Both the position numbers and the translations under genes were made by a program. Below, one piece after another: positions 15,856 through 24,326 of a stretch of DNA of 64,000 nt (position 1 is its first letter; each line of letters begins with the position of its first letter). The notes under the pieces were generated by a model. It was given only the letters and a program-made list of their open reading frames with translations. It made no database searches and was not told the DNA's origin. Location: positions 2,976,001 to 3,040,000 of the forward strand of contig NZ_CP193755.1 in NCBI RefSeq assembly GCF_050847355.1, written 5' to 3'. Source of the DNA: Limimaricola sp027213785. GTDB lineage: Bacteria; Pseudomonadota; Alphaproteobacteria; Rhodobacterales; Rhodobacteraceae.

Positions 15856-16599
15856 TCAGCGCAGCCCGATGCGCCGGCGGATCTCTTCGTCGCGCAGCGA
15901 GACCTCTTGACCGACCTGGTCCTGCGCCTTGTCGGAGCACATCCAGACCAGCGCGCGGGCCGGCCATTCCGGCGGGATGTGCACCGACCAGTCGAGCCGG
16001 CTCACCGCGTTGATGCCCGATGCCTTGATCTCGCGCTGCATCTGCGTGGCGACGGTACCGGGGCTCAGCCCCATCGCGCGAATGCCGCGACCGCGATATT
16101 CGAGATCGAGCGAGCGGGTCAGCATCGCCGCCCCGGCCTTGGAGGCGCAATAGGCCGACCAGCCCTCGACCGCGTTATGCGCGGCGCCCGACGAGACGGT
16201 GATGATCGTGCCGCCGCCCTGCTCGAGCATCACCGGCAGCGCCGCGCGCATGCCGTTGAAGACGCCCTTGAGGTTGATGTCGATCACCTTGCCCCAGGCC
16301 TCGGGGTCGAGCCCGCCCATGGCGCCGATCGGCTCGATCGCGCCCGCGTTGTTGACCATCACGTCGAGTCGCCCGAACTCCTTGACGCAGGCCTCGACCG
16401 CCGCCTCGACCTCCCAGTAGCGGCTGACATCGCAAGGAATGGCGAGACCGGCCTCGCCCAGCTCCTTGGCGATGTCCGAGAGCGCCTCGGCGCTGCGCGC
16501 GAGCAGCGCGACGCGGGCCCCGGCCCCGGCGAAGGCGCGCGCGGCGGCGGCTCCGATGCCGCGGCTGGCCCCGGTGATCAGTACCGTCTTCCCCTGCAT
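15856..16599 (-). CDS. SDR family NAD(P)-dependent oxidoreductase
   Basis: A 247-residue short-chain dehydrogenase/reductase. It shows the cofactor motif TGASRGIGAAAA, the NNAG motif, the catalytic Ser in VSSGAAHN and the YxxxK pair in SAYCASKAG. The residue at the end of beta2 (LLARSAEAL) suggests NADP preference (inference). The ATG follows GGGAGGG. The substrate is unknown. It converges tail to tail with the HNH gene and diverges from the DUF2125 gene. Confidence 0.88.
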   Translation of the reverse strand: MQGKTVLITGASRGIGAAAARAFAGAGARVALLARSAEALSDIAKELGEAGLAIPCDVSRYWEVEAAVEACVKEFGRLDVMVNNAGAIEPIGAMGGLDPEAWGKVIDINLKGVFNGMRAALPVMLEQGGGTIITVSSGAAHNAVEGWSAYCASKAGAAMLTRSLDLEYRGRGIRAMGLSPGTVATQMQREIKASGINAVSRLDWSVHIPPEWPARALVWMCSDKAQDQVGQEVSLRDEEIRRRIGLR

Positions 16600-16723
16600 C
16601 GCGCCCTCCCCGCGCTTTGACCTTTCGTCCAGCGTAACGGGGGCCTAGTCTCCGGTCCAGACGCCCCGGTCACCGGCGCGACGGGCCCGGCCCGTGGAAC
16701 TGCGAATGCGAGGAGGGCCCGAC

Positions 16724-18235
16724 ATGGCCGCATTGTCCAAAACCGCGCCGATCGGCGCGCTGATCCTGTTGGCCGGCGCCGCACAGGCCGAGGTCACCGC
16801 CGAGCAGGTCTGGCAGGACTGGCAGGAGGGGGCGGCCCGGCTCGGCGATACCCGGATCGAGACCGGCGCCGAGACCCGCTCCGCCGACGGCCTGACCGTC
16901 ACCGACCTCGTGCTGACCATGCGGGGCGAGGATGGCGAACTGGTGGCGCGGGTGGCCGAGATCACCTTCACCGAGGCCGGCGACGGCACCGTCGCGGTGT
17001 CGCTGCCCGACAGCTACCCGGTCGTCATCACCGGCATGGGCGAGGTCGGGGTCGAGACCGAGATCGACCTCGGTGTGCGGCAGGACGGGCTCGAGGTGTC
17101 GGTCAGCGGCGATCCCGGTGCGATGCGCTACGACTATGCCGCGCGACGCTACGCGCTGGTGCTCGAGGCGTTGCGCGAGGACGGGGTGCAGATGCCGGCC
17201 GAGGCGACGCTCGCGCTCAACGTCCTGCGCGGCAGCTACCTGTCCGAGACCGGCGCCGAGGGGCTGCGCCGCACCGATTACGACATCGCCGCCGAGACGC
17301 TCGAACTGTCGATCGAGGGCGAGGACCGCGAGGAGGGGGGCACCGTTTCGATCAAAGGCAGCGTCGCCGAGATCGCCCTGTCCGGTGCGCTGGCGCTGCC
17401 CGAAGGCATGGAAGAAGCCGAGGCGCTGCCCGAGGGATTCGCGCTCGGCTTCGACTACGCCACCGGCCCGGCGCTGGTGGAGTTCGAAGGCGAAGGGCCC
17501 GAGGGGCGTGCCGCCGGCACCGCGCGCACCGTTTCGAGCGCGGTCGAACTGACGCTCGACCCGGCCCGCGCCGCCTATGCCTCATCGACCAAGGGGCTTG
17601 ACCTGCGGCTCACCGGTCCGCTGCCCTTCCCGGTCGAGATCGCGGTCGGCGAATACGGCTTCGGCCTCGACGCGCCTCTGGCGGCGGGCGAGGCGGCGCA
17701 GGATTTCTCGGCGCGGGTCACGCTCGACAGCCTGACGCTCGGCGACCCGGTCTGGACGCTGTTCGATCCCGCCGCGGTGCTGCCGCGCGAGCCCGCGACG
17801 CTGATCGCCGAGCTGTCGGGCACCGCCCGGCTGCCGCAGGATCTTACCGATCCCGACACCGCCGAGGCGGTGGGCGAGGAGGCCGCGATGGCCGAGGCCG
17901 CGCCCGAGATCGAGAGCCTGATGCTGGACCGGCTGGTGCTGCGTCTCGCCGGTGCCGAACTTCTGGGCGACGGCGCCTTCACTTTCGACAACGAGGATTT
18001 CGAGACCTTCGAGGGCTTTCCCCGTCCCGAGGGCAAAATCGAGCTGAAGATCGCCGGCCTGAACGCGCTGATCGAGAACCTCTCGACGCTGGGCGTGATC
18101 CCGGCCGAGCAGCTGATGGGCGCGCGGATGATGCTGGGGCTGTTCACCACCCCGATCGGCAATGACGAGCTGCGCTCGGAGATCGAGATCAACGCCGAGG
18201 GCCACGTCGTCGCCAACGGCCAGCGGATCAAGTGA
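16724..18235 (+). CDS. DUF2125 domain secreted protein
   Basis: A 503-residue protein with a signal peptide (core APIGALILLAGAAQA) and a long, acidic, beta-rich body. The repeated two-layer pattern and the C-terminal LIENLSTLGVIPAEQLMGARMMLGLF match DUF2125 proteins found across Rhodobacterales. It is probably periplasmic or tied to the envelope; the function is unknown. GGAGG lies 7 bp before the chosen ATG, so the GTG 30 bp upstream is not used. It lies upstream of pmbA on the same strand with an 80-bp gap. Confidence 0.8.
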   Translation: MAALSKTAPIGALILLAGAAQAEVTAEQVWQDWQEGAARLGDTRIETGAETRSADGLTVTDLVLTMRGEDGELVARVAEITFTEAGDGTVAVSLPDSYPVVITGMGEVGVETEIDLGVRQDGLEVSVSGDPGAMRYDYAARRYALVLEALREDGVQMPAEATLALNVLRGSYLSETGAEGLRRTDYDIAAETLELSIEGEDREEGGTVSIKGSVAEIALSGALALPEGMEEAEALPEGFALGFDYATGPALVEFEGEGPEGRAAGTARTVSSAVELTLDPARAAYASSTKGLDLRLTGPLPFPVEIAVGEYGFGLDAPLAAGEAAQDFSARVTLDSLTLGDPVWTLFDPAAVLPREPATLIAELSGTARLPQDLTDPDTAEAVGEEAAMAEAAPEIESLMLDRLVLRLAGAELLGDGAFTFDNEDFETFEGFPRPEGKIELKIAGLNALIENLSTLGVIPAEQLMGARMMLGLFTTPIGNDELRSEIEINAEGHVVANGQRIK

Positions 18236-18314
18236 GGCGCACCGCCCGCGGCCTCGCTTTCCAGCGCGGCGCGGGCGCGCTAGATGGTCGGGCGACAGCC
18301 CGAAAGGATGCGCC

Positions 18315-19661
18315 ATGACCGTCTCGCTCGCCGACCTGACCGACAGGATGCTCGCCGCCGCCCGCCGCGCCGGGGCGGAGGCCGCCGACGCGGTCGCGGT
18401 GGACGGCACCTCGGTGTCGATCGACGTGCGCGAGGGCCGGCTGGAGCAGGCCGAGCGCGCCGAAGGGGTCGATATCGGCCTGCGGGTGCTGATCGGGCGG
18501 CGGCAGGCGGTGGTCTCCTCGTCGGATGCGCGCGACGCCACCATCGAGACCATGGCCGAACGCGCCGTCGCCATGGCGCGCGAGGCGCCCGAGGACCCGC
18601 ATGCCGGGCTCGCCGATCCGTCGCAGCTGGCCCGCGACACCGATTCGTCGCGGCTCGAGATGTACGACCCCGCGCCGGAGCCGGACCCGGCCGCGCTCGA
18701 GGAGGATGCGCGCCGCGCCGAGGCGGCGGCGCGCGGCGTCGAGGGGGTGACGCAGGTGCAGGGCGCCAGCGCCGGCTATGGCCATCGCCGGATCCATCTC
18801 GCCGCCACCAATGGCTTTTCGGGCGGCTACGAGCGCTCGGACCGCGCGATCTCCTGCGTCGCGGTGTCCGGCAGCGGCACCGGCATGGAGCGCGACTATG
18901 ACGGCGACAGCCGCATCTTCCAGTCCGAGCTGCGCAGCGCGGAGGAGATTGGCCGCACCGCCGGCGAACGCGCCGCCGCCCGGCAGAACCCGCGCCGCCC
19001 GCGCACCGGGAAATACCCGGTTCTGTTCGACGAGCGCATCTCCTCCTCGCTGATCGGCCATCTGCTGGCCGCCGCCAATGGCGGAGCGATCGCCCGCGGA
19101 TCGAGCTGGCTCCTGGGCCGCGACGGGTCGCAGGTCCTGCCCAGGGGGCTTTCGGTGATCGAGGAGCCGCACCGCCCGCGCGCCTCCGGCTCGCGGCTGT
19201 TCGACGGCGAGGGACTGCCCACCGCCGAGCGGGCGCTGGTCGATGACGGGGTGCTCACCGGCTGGGTGCTCGACCTCGCCACCGCGCGCAAGTTGGGGCT
19301 GGAAAGCACCGGCAACGCCGCGCGCGGCACCTCGGCGCCGCCCTCCCCCGCCGTCACCAATCTCCGGCTGACCGAGGGCAGCGCCACGCGCGCCGATCTG
19401 ATCGCGCAGATGGGCACCGGCCTTCTGGTCACCTCGATGATCGGCTCGACCATCAATCCCAACACCGGCGACTACTCGCGCGGCGCCTCGGGCTTCTGGG
19501 TCGAGAAGGGCGAGATCGTTCACCCGGTCAATGAATGCACCATCGCGGGCAACCTGCGCGAGATGCTGATGACCCTGCTGCCCGCCAACGACGCGCGCCA
19601 GCATCTGAGCCGCGTCGTGCCCTCCCTGCTCGTGGATGGAATGACCCTTGCCGGCGACTGA
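18315..19661 (+). CDS. pmbA: Metalloprotease-like PmbA/TldE subunit
   Basis: A 448-residue TldE/PmbA family protein, the partner of the TldD protease; in E. coli the TldD/E complex matures microcin B17 and degrades CcdA. TldE itself lacks the zinc HExxxH motif, and none is seen here. Typical blocks are GKYPVLFDERISSSLIGHLLAAANG, LFDGEGLPT, RGTSAPPSPAVTNL, GSTINPNTGDYSRGASGFWVEKGEI and HPVNECTIAGNLREM. The ATG follows AAAGGA. The end overlaps the next gene by 14 bp. No tldD is present in this window. Confidence 0.93.
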   Translation: MTVSLADLTDRMLAAARRAGAEAADAVAVDGTSVSIDVREGRLEQAERAEGVDIGLRVLIGRRQAVVSSSDARDATIETMAERAVAMAREAPEDPHAGLADPSQLARDTDSSRLEMYDPAPEPDPAALEEDARRAEAAARGVEGVTQVQGASAGYGHRRIHLAATNGFSGGYERSDRAISCVAVSGSGTGMERDYDGDSRIFQSELRSAEEIGRTAGERAAARQNPRRPRTGKYPVLFDERISSSLIGHLLAAANGGAIARGSSWLLGRDGSQVLPRGLSVIEEPHRPRASGSRLFDGEGLPTAERALVDDGVLTGWVLDLATARKLGLESTGNAARGTSAPPSPAVTNLRLTEGSATRADLIAQMGTGLLVTSMIGSTINPNTGDYSRGASGFWVEKGEIVHPVNECTIAGNLREMLMTLLPANDARQHLSRVVPSLLVDGMTLAGD

Positions 19662-20451
19662 TCCCAGAGACGATCTGGCGCTGCTGGTCGCGGCGGCGCG
19701 GGAGGCGGCGGTCATCGCCTGCGGCTTTCGCGCGCCGCAGGTCTGGGACAAGCCCGATGAGGGCGGCCCGGTCTGCGAGGCCGATCTGGCGGTGGACGCG
19801 ATGCTGCGCGAACGGCTCGGTGCGGCGCGCCCCGACTATGGCTGGCTGTCCGAGGAGACGGCGGATGCGCCCGAGCGGCTTGAGGCCGATCGGATCTTCA
19901 TCGTCGACCCGATCGACGGCACCCGCGCCTATCTCGAGGGCAGCCGCGATTGGGCGCATTCGCTGGCGGTGGCCGAGAACGGCCGGATCACCGCCGCCTG
20001 CGTGCTGCTGCCGCAGCGCGATCTGCTCTATACCGCGACGCTGGGCGGCGGCGCCTTTCTCAACGGCGCGCCGATCCGCGCCAGCGCCGAGACCGATCCC
20101 GCCCGCGCCACGCTCTTGGGCCCGCGCCTCGCCATGAGCCCCGAGCACTGGCTGGGCGGCGAGGTGCCGCCCCTGCGCCGCGCCTTCCGCTCGGCGCTGG
20201 CCTGGCGGCTGTGCCTGCTGGCAGAGGCGCGCTTCGACGCGATGCTGACGATCCGCCCGACCTGGGAATGGGACATCGCGGCGGGCAGCCTGATCCTGAC
20301 CGAGGCCGGTGGCACCGCCACCGACCAGCGCGGCGCCGAGCTGGGCTTCAACAAGCCGCATCCGCAGAGCGACGGCGTGCTGGCGGGCGGGGCGCTGCAC
20401 GGCGTGCTGCTGCCGCTGCTCGCCGCCTCCCCCGTTCCGCCTCCGGCCTGA
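19648..20451 (+). CDS. Inositol monophosphatase / 3'(2'),5'-bisphosphate nucleotidase family phosphatase
   Basis: A 267-residue Mg-dependent Li-sensitive phosphatase. The metal-binding residues appear as the SEETAD segment, DPIDGTRAYLEG and, near the C-terminus, TWEWDIAAGSLILTEAGG. Its presence ahead of DUF4170-waaA-lpxK is a recurrent Rhodobacterales arrangement, often annotated as CysQ-like or as an inositol phosphatase; which substrate it uses cannot be decided. The start is an unusual TTG inside the end of pmbA (14-bp overlap). An ATG 7 bp upstream is in the pmbA frame, and the next in-frame Met is about 50 codons downstream. Confidence 0.87.
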   Translation: MPATDPRDDLALLVAAAREAAVIACGFRAPQVWDKPDEGGPVCEADLAVDAMLRERLGAARPDYGWLSEETADAPERLEADRIFIVDPIDGTRAYLEGSRDWAHSLAVAENGRITAACVLLPQRDLLYTATLGGGAFLNGAPIRASAETDPARATLLGPRLAMSPEHWLGGEVPPLRRAFRSALAWRLCLLAEARFDAMLTIRPTWEWDIAAGSLILTEAGGTATDQRGAELGFNKPHPQSDGVLAGGALHGVLLPLLAASPVPPPA

Positions 20452-20469
20452 CCCCGGCCTGCCCCCGGC

Positions 20470-20497
20470 TTGACCCGGGCCCTTCGACGCGTAATTT
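20470..20497 (+). promoter_or_regulatory. Candidate promoter of the DUF4170-waaA-lpxK unit
   Basis: TTGACC and TAATTT are separated by 16 bp and end about 30 bp before the DUF4170 ATG. This is one of the better sigma-70-like matches in the window. Confidence 0.5.
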
Positions 20498-20527
20498 GCC
20501 GCGAAAGCCCCAACCCCGAGGATTCCC

Positions 20528-20773
20528 ATGACCCAGCGCCTGCATCTCGTCTTCGGCGGCGAGCTGATCGATCCGTCGAAGAACGTGTTCCGCAACACCG
20601 ACGACATCCACATCGTCGGCATGTTCCCCGATTACGCCTCGGCCTATTCGGCCTGGAAGAGCGAGGCGCAGCGCACGGTCGACAACGCCCACATGCGCTA
20701 CTTCATCGCGCATATCCACCGGCTGCGCGACGAGGAGGCCGCCGCCTCCCCGACCGAGGAACTCGGCAACTGA
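20528..20773 (+). CDS. DUF4170 domain protein, 81 aa
   Basis: A small cytoplasmic protein of the DUF4170 family, recognised from LHLVFGGELIDPSKNVFRNTDDIHIVGMFPDYASAYSAWKSEAQRTVDNAHMRYFIAHIHRL. The function is unknown. In Rhodobacterales it repeatedly stands just before waaA and lpxK, suggesting a link to lipid A-Kdo assembly (inference). Its own Glu-Glu codons near the end contain a GAGGA positioned 9 nt before a CTG that may start waaA. Confidence 0.88.
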   Translation: MTQRLHLVFGGELIDPSKNVFRNTDDIHIVGMFPDYASAYSAWKSEAQRTVDNAHMRYFIAHIHRLRDEEAAASPTEELGN

Positions 20774-21915
20774 GACAGCCGCCCGCCGATCCCGCGAAGC
20801 GTCCCGAGGGACCGCTGGTCTGGGTCCATTGCCCCGACCCGGCGCGCAGCGCCGCGGTCGCGGCGCTGGCCCGGCGCTTCGACGAGGATCGCGACCCGCT
20901 GACGCTGCTGCTGACGGCACCGGCGCGGCTGCGCGACGCGCCGCGCAAGCTGCTGCAATGGCCGCCGCTGCCTGACAGCCGCTCCGCCACGCAGGACTTT
21001 CTGGCGCGCTGGCGGCCCGACCTTCTGGTCTGGATGCGTGGCCCGGTGCAGCCCTCCGTGCTGTTCGAGACCGCCAAGGCGGGACTGCCCGCCCTGATGG
21101 TCGATGCCGAGGCCGACATGATCGCAGTGGCAGGCGGTGGCTGGCGGCTCGGCACGAAGCGCGCGGCCTACCAGCAGTTCGAGCGACTGCTCGCCGCCGA
21201 CGGCACCGCCGCGGCACGGCTGCGCCGCATCGGCGTCGAGCCGACACGGATTGAGATCATCGGACGCCTCGATGCCACGCGGCCGCTCCCCGATTGCTAC
21301 GAGCGCGACCGGGCCGATCTCGCCGCGGCAATCGGCTCGCGGCCGGTTTGGCTCGTCGCGGGCGGGGTCGAGGCCGAGATCGACGCCATCGCCGCGGCCC
21401 AACGTCAGGCCAGCAAGCGCGCGCATCGGCTGCTGATGATCGTCGCCCCCGCGAGCGAGGCCGCTGCGCTGCCGATCGCCCGCGCCCTGCGCGCGCGGGG
21501 CTTCATCGTGGCCGAACGGGCGGAAGGCGACGAGCCGGACGAGGCGACCGAGATCTACGTCGCCGACGGGCCGGGCGAGATCGGGCTTTGGTACCGACTC
21601 GCACCGATGACCTTCCTGGGCGGAACGCTCTCCGACCTGCCCTGCCGCGACCCGATGGAGCCCGCGGCGCTTGGCTCGGCGGTGCTGCACGGCCCGCGAC
21701 AGGCGCTGCATGCCGCCGGATTCGACAGGCTGGCCGCCGCCGGGGCCTGCCGCATCGTGCGCGGCCCCGCCGATCTCGGACAGGCGGTCGAGGCGCTGCT
21801 CGCGCCCGACCGCGCGGCGATGCTGGCCCGCGCCGCCTGGGACGTGGCGACCGAGGGCGCCGAGGCGACCAACCGGACCATGGAACTGGTCCGCCAGGCC
21901 CTGGAGCGGCGCTGA
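20770..21915 (+). CDS. waaA: Kdo transferase-like glycosyltransferase (WaaA/KdtA family), atypical start
   Basis: Would transfer Kdo from CMP-Kdo to lipid A precursor at the inner membrane. The C-terminal half is clear: IYVADGPGEIGLWYRLAPMTFLGGTL, then DPMEPAALGSAVLHGPRQ, matching the GT-B donor domain of WaaA. The N-terminal half is shortened (381 aa here, about 425 usual), and GPLVWVHCPDPARSAAV lacks the SVGE glutamate used as base in characterised WaaA. No ATG, GTG or TTG lies in frame near the conserved start. CTG, forming CTGA with the DUF4170 stop and 9 nt after GAGGA, is the best candidate. lpxK follows with a 1-bp overlap. Confidence 0.72.
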   Translation: MRQPPADPAKRPEGPLVWVHCPDPARSAAVAALARRFDEDRDPLTLLLTAPARLRDAPRKLLQWPPLPDSRSATQDFLARWRPDLLVWMRGPVQPSVLFETAKAGLPALMVDAEADMIAVAGGGWRLGTKRAAYQQFERLLAADGTAAARLRRIGVEPTRIEIIGRLDATRPLPDCYERDRADLAAAIGSRPVWLVAGGVEAEIDAIAAAQRQASKRAHRLLMIVAPASEAAALPIARALRARGFIVAERAEGDEPDEATEIYVADGPGEIGLWYRLAPMTFLGGTLSDLPCRDPMEPAALGSAVLHGPRQALHAAGFDRLAAAGACRIVRGPADLGQAVEALLAPDRAAMLARAAWDVATEGAEATNRTMELVRQALERR

Positions 21916-22916
21916 TGAGGGCACCGGCCTTCTGGGATGGCGACCCCGCGCGCCCCGGACCGCGCGCCCGCGCGCTGGCGCCGCTCGCCGCGCTTTATGC
22001 CACGGCCACCGCGCGGCGGGTCGCGCGGCCCGGCTGGCGCGCGCCGGTGCCGGTGATCTGCGTCGGCAATCTCAACGCCGGCGGCACCGGCAAGACGCCG
22101 ACCGCCATCGCGCTGATGCAGCGCCTCGCCGAGCGCGGCATCGAGGCCCATGTGGTGAGCCGGGGCCATGGCGGACGGCTGGAAGGACCGGTCCGGGTCG
22201 ATGAACGCCGCCATGCGGCGGATGAGGTCGGAGACGAGCCGCTGCTTCTCGCGGCCTTCGGCCCGGTCTGGGTCGCGCGCGACCGAGCCGCAGGGGCGCG
22301 GGCGGCGGTGGCCGCAGGCGCGCAGGTGCTGATCCTCGACGACGGCTTTCAGAACCCGGCGCTCGACAAGGATCTCTCGATCGTGGTGGTGGATGCCGCG
22401 CGCGGCTTCGGCAATGGCAGGGTCATCCCGGCCGGACCGCTGCGCGAGCCGGTCCCTGCTGGACTGGCGCGCGCCGACATGGTGCTCTCGATCGGCGGCG
22501 CGGCGCAGCAGGCCCGCTTCTCCGAACGCTGGGGCGCGCAGCTGGCCGGTCTGCCGCATCTGACGGGCCGCCTTGCGCCGCTGATGACCGGCATGAAGTG
22601 GGAGCGGATGCCGGTGCTGGCCTTCGCCGGCATCGGTCACCCGGAAAAGTTCTTCGCGACGCTCAAGGGGCTTGGCGCCGATCTGCGCCGGGCCGAGGCC
22701 TTGGGCGATCACCAGCCGCTGACACCGGCGCTGATGACGCGGCTCGAACAGGAGGCGCGCGCCCTGCCGGCGCAGCTGGTCACGACGGAAAAGGACGCGG
22801 TGCGCCTGCCCGCGTCCTTCAGATCCAAGGTGCTGACCCTGCCGGTGCGGCTCGAATGGGGCGATCCCGCCCCGCTCGACGCCGCGCTGGACCGGCTGGG
22901 GCTTACTCCTCGATAA
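21915..22916 (+). CDS. lpxK: Tetraacyldisaccharide 4'-kinase
   Basis: Phosphorylates the 4' position of the tetraacyldisaccharide to make lipid IVA at the inner-membrane face. The 333-residue product shows the P-loop CVGNLNAGGTGKTPTAIAL, then VVSRGHGG, DEVGDEPLLLA, the catalytic Asp region LILDDGFQNPALDKD, and PAGPLREPV, all diagnostic for LpxK. The ATG shares one base with the waaA stop (TGATG). Its 3' end overlaps the convergent dsbA-like gene by 14 bp. Confidence 0.95.
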   Translation: MRAPAFWDGDPARPGPRARALAPLAALYATATARRVARPGWRAPVPVICVGNLNAGGTGKTPTAIALMQRLAERGIEAHVVSRGHGGRLEGPVRVDERRHAADEVGDEPLLLAAFGPVWVARDRAAGARAAVAAGAQVLILDDGFQNPALDKDLSIVVVDAARGFGNGRVIPAGPLREPVPAGLARADMVLSIGGAAQQARFSERWGAQLAGLPHLTGRLAPLMTGMKWERMPVLAFAGIGHPEKFFATLKGLGADLRRAEALGDHQPLTPALMTRLEQEARALPAQLVTTEKDAVRLPASFRSKVLTLPVRLEWGDPAPLDAALDRLGLTPR

Positions 22917-23757
22917 GCCCGTCGATGATCTCGGCCATGTCGGCCCAAGCCATGTTCGAGTGCTTCTCGCCATTGATCAGGAAAGTCGGCGTCGAGGTGA
23001 TGTCGTCGGCCTTGGCGTTTTCCTCGAACCAGCTCACCAGCTCCTGCGCCTTGTCGCCATCGGTCAGGCAAGCCTCGAGCTGCGCCTCTTCGAGCCCGGC
23101 CTTGAGGCCGATCTCGCGCAGCTTCGCGGCGATCGCCGCCGGGTCGCCGCCGGCGGCCCAGTCGCGCTGCTGCTCGTAGAGCATGTCGGAGATGCCGAAG
23201 AACTTCTGCTCGCCGCCGCAACGCGCGATCATCGAGGCCCAGAGGCCGGGACGGTCGAAATACACCTCGCGATAGACGAAGCGTACCTTGCCCTCGTCGA
23301 TGTAGTCCTTGAGCTGCGGATAGCTGGTCTCGTGCCAGTTCGCGCAATGCGGGCAGGTGTAGGAGGCGTATTCCATCACCGTCACCGGTGCGTCCTCGGC
23401 GCCCTGCACCATCTCGACGATGCCGTCCTCGGCCGGGGTCGCATCCTCGTCGGAGGCAGTGGCCGTCCCGGTTTCGGCCTCGGCGCCGGCTTCCGCCTCG
23501 ATTTCGGTCTCGGCGCTTTCGGCTTCGGCCTCCATCTCCGTTTCGGCTTCGGTTTCGGCCTCCATCTCCGTTTCGGCTTCGGCCTCGGCCGCTGCGTCGG
23601 CTTCCTCGGTTCCGGCCTCGGCCTCGGCCTCTACGGCGGTCTCCTCGGCGGTCGTCTCGGTCTCGGCCTCGGTGGCCTCCTGCGCCGAAAGCGGGGCGGC
23701 GAGGGCCATCCAGCCCAGCGCGGCGGTCAGGGCGATGGTGGAGCTTGCGAGTTTCAT
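22903..23757 (-). CDS. DsbA family thiol-disulfide oxidoreductase with long acidic linker
   Basis: A 284-residue periplasmic thioredoxin-fold protein. The signal peptide ends near LSAQ. The thioredoxin domain starts at about residue 113, with the redox motif CPHC (Cys135-Cys138) in YASYTCPHCANWHE and the cis-Pro loop TSTPTFLINGE. It resembles the Com1/DsbA-like group that precedes dciA genes in Rhodobacterales. Residues 27-112 form a low-complexity Glu/Ala/Thr linker, partly built from a tandem 30-bp DNA repeat. It follows dciA by 13 bp and overlaps convergent lpxK. The role is probably envelope disulfide handling; the partner is unknown. Confidence 0.88.
   Translation of the reverse strand: MKLASSTIALTAALGWMALAAPLSAQEATEAETETTAEETAVEAEAEAGTEEADAAAEAEAETEMEAETEAETEMEAEAESAETEIEAEAGAEAETGTATASDEDATPAEDGIVEMVQGAEDAPVTVMEYASYTCPHCANWHETSYPQLKDYIDEGKVRFVYREVYFDRPGLWASMIARCGGEQKFFGISDMLYEQQRDWAAGGDPAAIAAKLREIGLKAGLEEAQLEACLTDGDKAQELVSWFEENAKADDITSTPTFLINGEKHSNMAWADMAEIIDGLIEE
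23524..23583. repeat. Tandem 30-bp repeat inside the dsbA-like gene
   Basis: Two adjacent copies of a 30-bp unit (29 bases identical) encode a repeated acidic decapeptide in the linker. It is prone to length change by slippage. Confidence 0.85.
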
Positions 23758-23770
23758 GCGGTGTCCTGTC

Positions 23771-24280
23771 TTAATTCCGACGTTTGGACAGGACATTGGC
23801 AGCCAAGGCCTCGAGCGCAAGTCGCAATTCCGTGTCCCCGACACCCTCGGCGGTCTTTGCCGCCTGTGCCTGCACCTCGGGATCCGGCGCGCGCGGCGCC
23901 GCCTTGGGGGCGGGAGCGAAGGCTGCCTGGCCATCGGCGAATCCCGTCGGCGCGGTCTGGGTGATCCGCACCTTGGAGATGGCGCGGTAGCCGTAGCAGG
24001 CATTGACCCGCTCGCGGATCGTCTCGGCCTGCATCGACAGCATCGGCGCCTGCGCGCCGGTGGTCAGAAGCGTCAGCGTCGCGCCCAGACCGTCGCGGCC
24101 ATAGCCGATCTTCACCGGCTGCGCGATCCGCGCCGTGTCCTCGCCGACGATCTCGGCCCAATGGGTCAGAAGCCGCGTGACGGCAAAGCCGCGCGCCTCG
24201 GAGGCGCCGCGGATGCGCGACTGCAACAGGCCCGAGGCCTGCGCAAATCCGCGTGTGGTGGAGGCGCGTCGCTGTTTCAT
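23771..24280 (-). CDS. DUF721/DciA-like protein
   Basis: A 169-residue protein with a DUF721 core (WAEIVGEDTARIAQPVKIGYGRDGLGATLTLLTTGAQAPMLSMQAETIRERVNACYGYRAISKVRITQ). DciA proteins of this family help load the replicative helicase in bacteria without DnaC; here that role is assumed from the family only. The ATG giving MKQRRAS is preferred because AGGA lies upstream at a workable distance; an ATG 12 bp further up would sit on top of that AGGA. It heads a two-gene unit with the dsbA-like gene and diverges from mutY. Confidence 0.8.
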   Translation of the reverse strand: MKQRRASTTRGFAQASGLLQSRIRGASEARGFAVTRLLTHWAEIVGEDTARIAQPVKIGYGRDGLGATLTLLTTGAQAPMLSMQAETIRERVNACYGYRAISKVRITQTAPTGFADGQAAFAPAPKAAPRAPDPEVQAQAAKTAEGVGDTELRLALEALAANVLSKRRN

Positions 24281-24326
24281 GACAGCGCCCATCCTACTAG
24301 ATCGGGCGGGGGCCGGACCAGAGGGG

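Noticed and set aside
23524..23583. CRISPR-like or satellite repeat
   Set aside because: Only two in-frame tandem units within a coding linker, no spacers.
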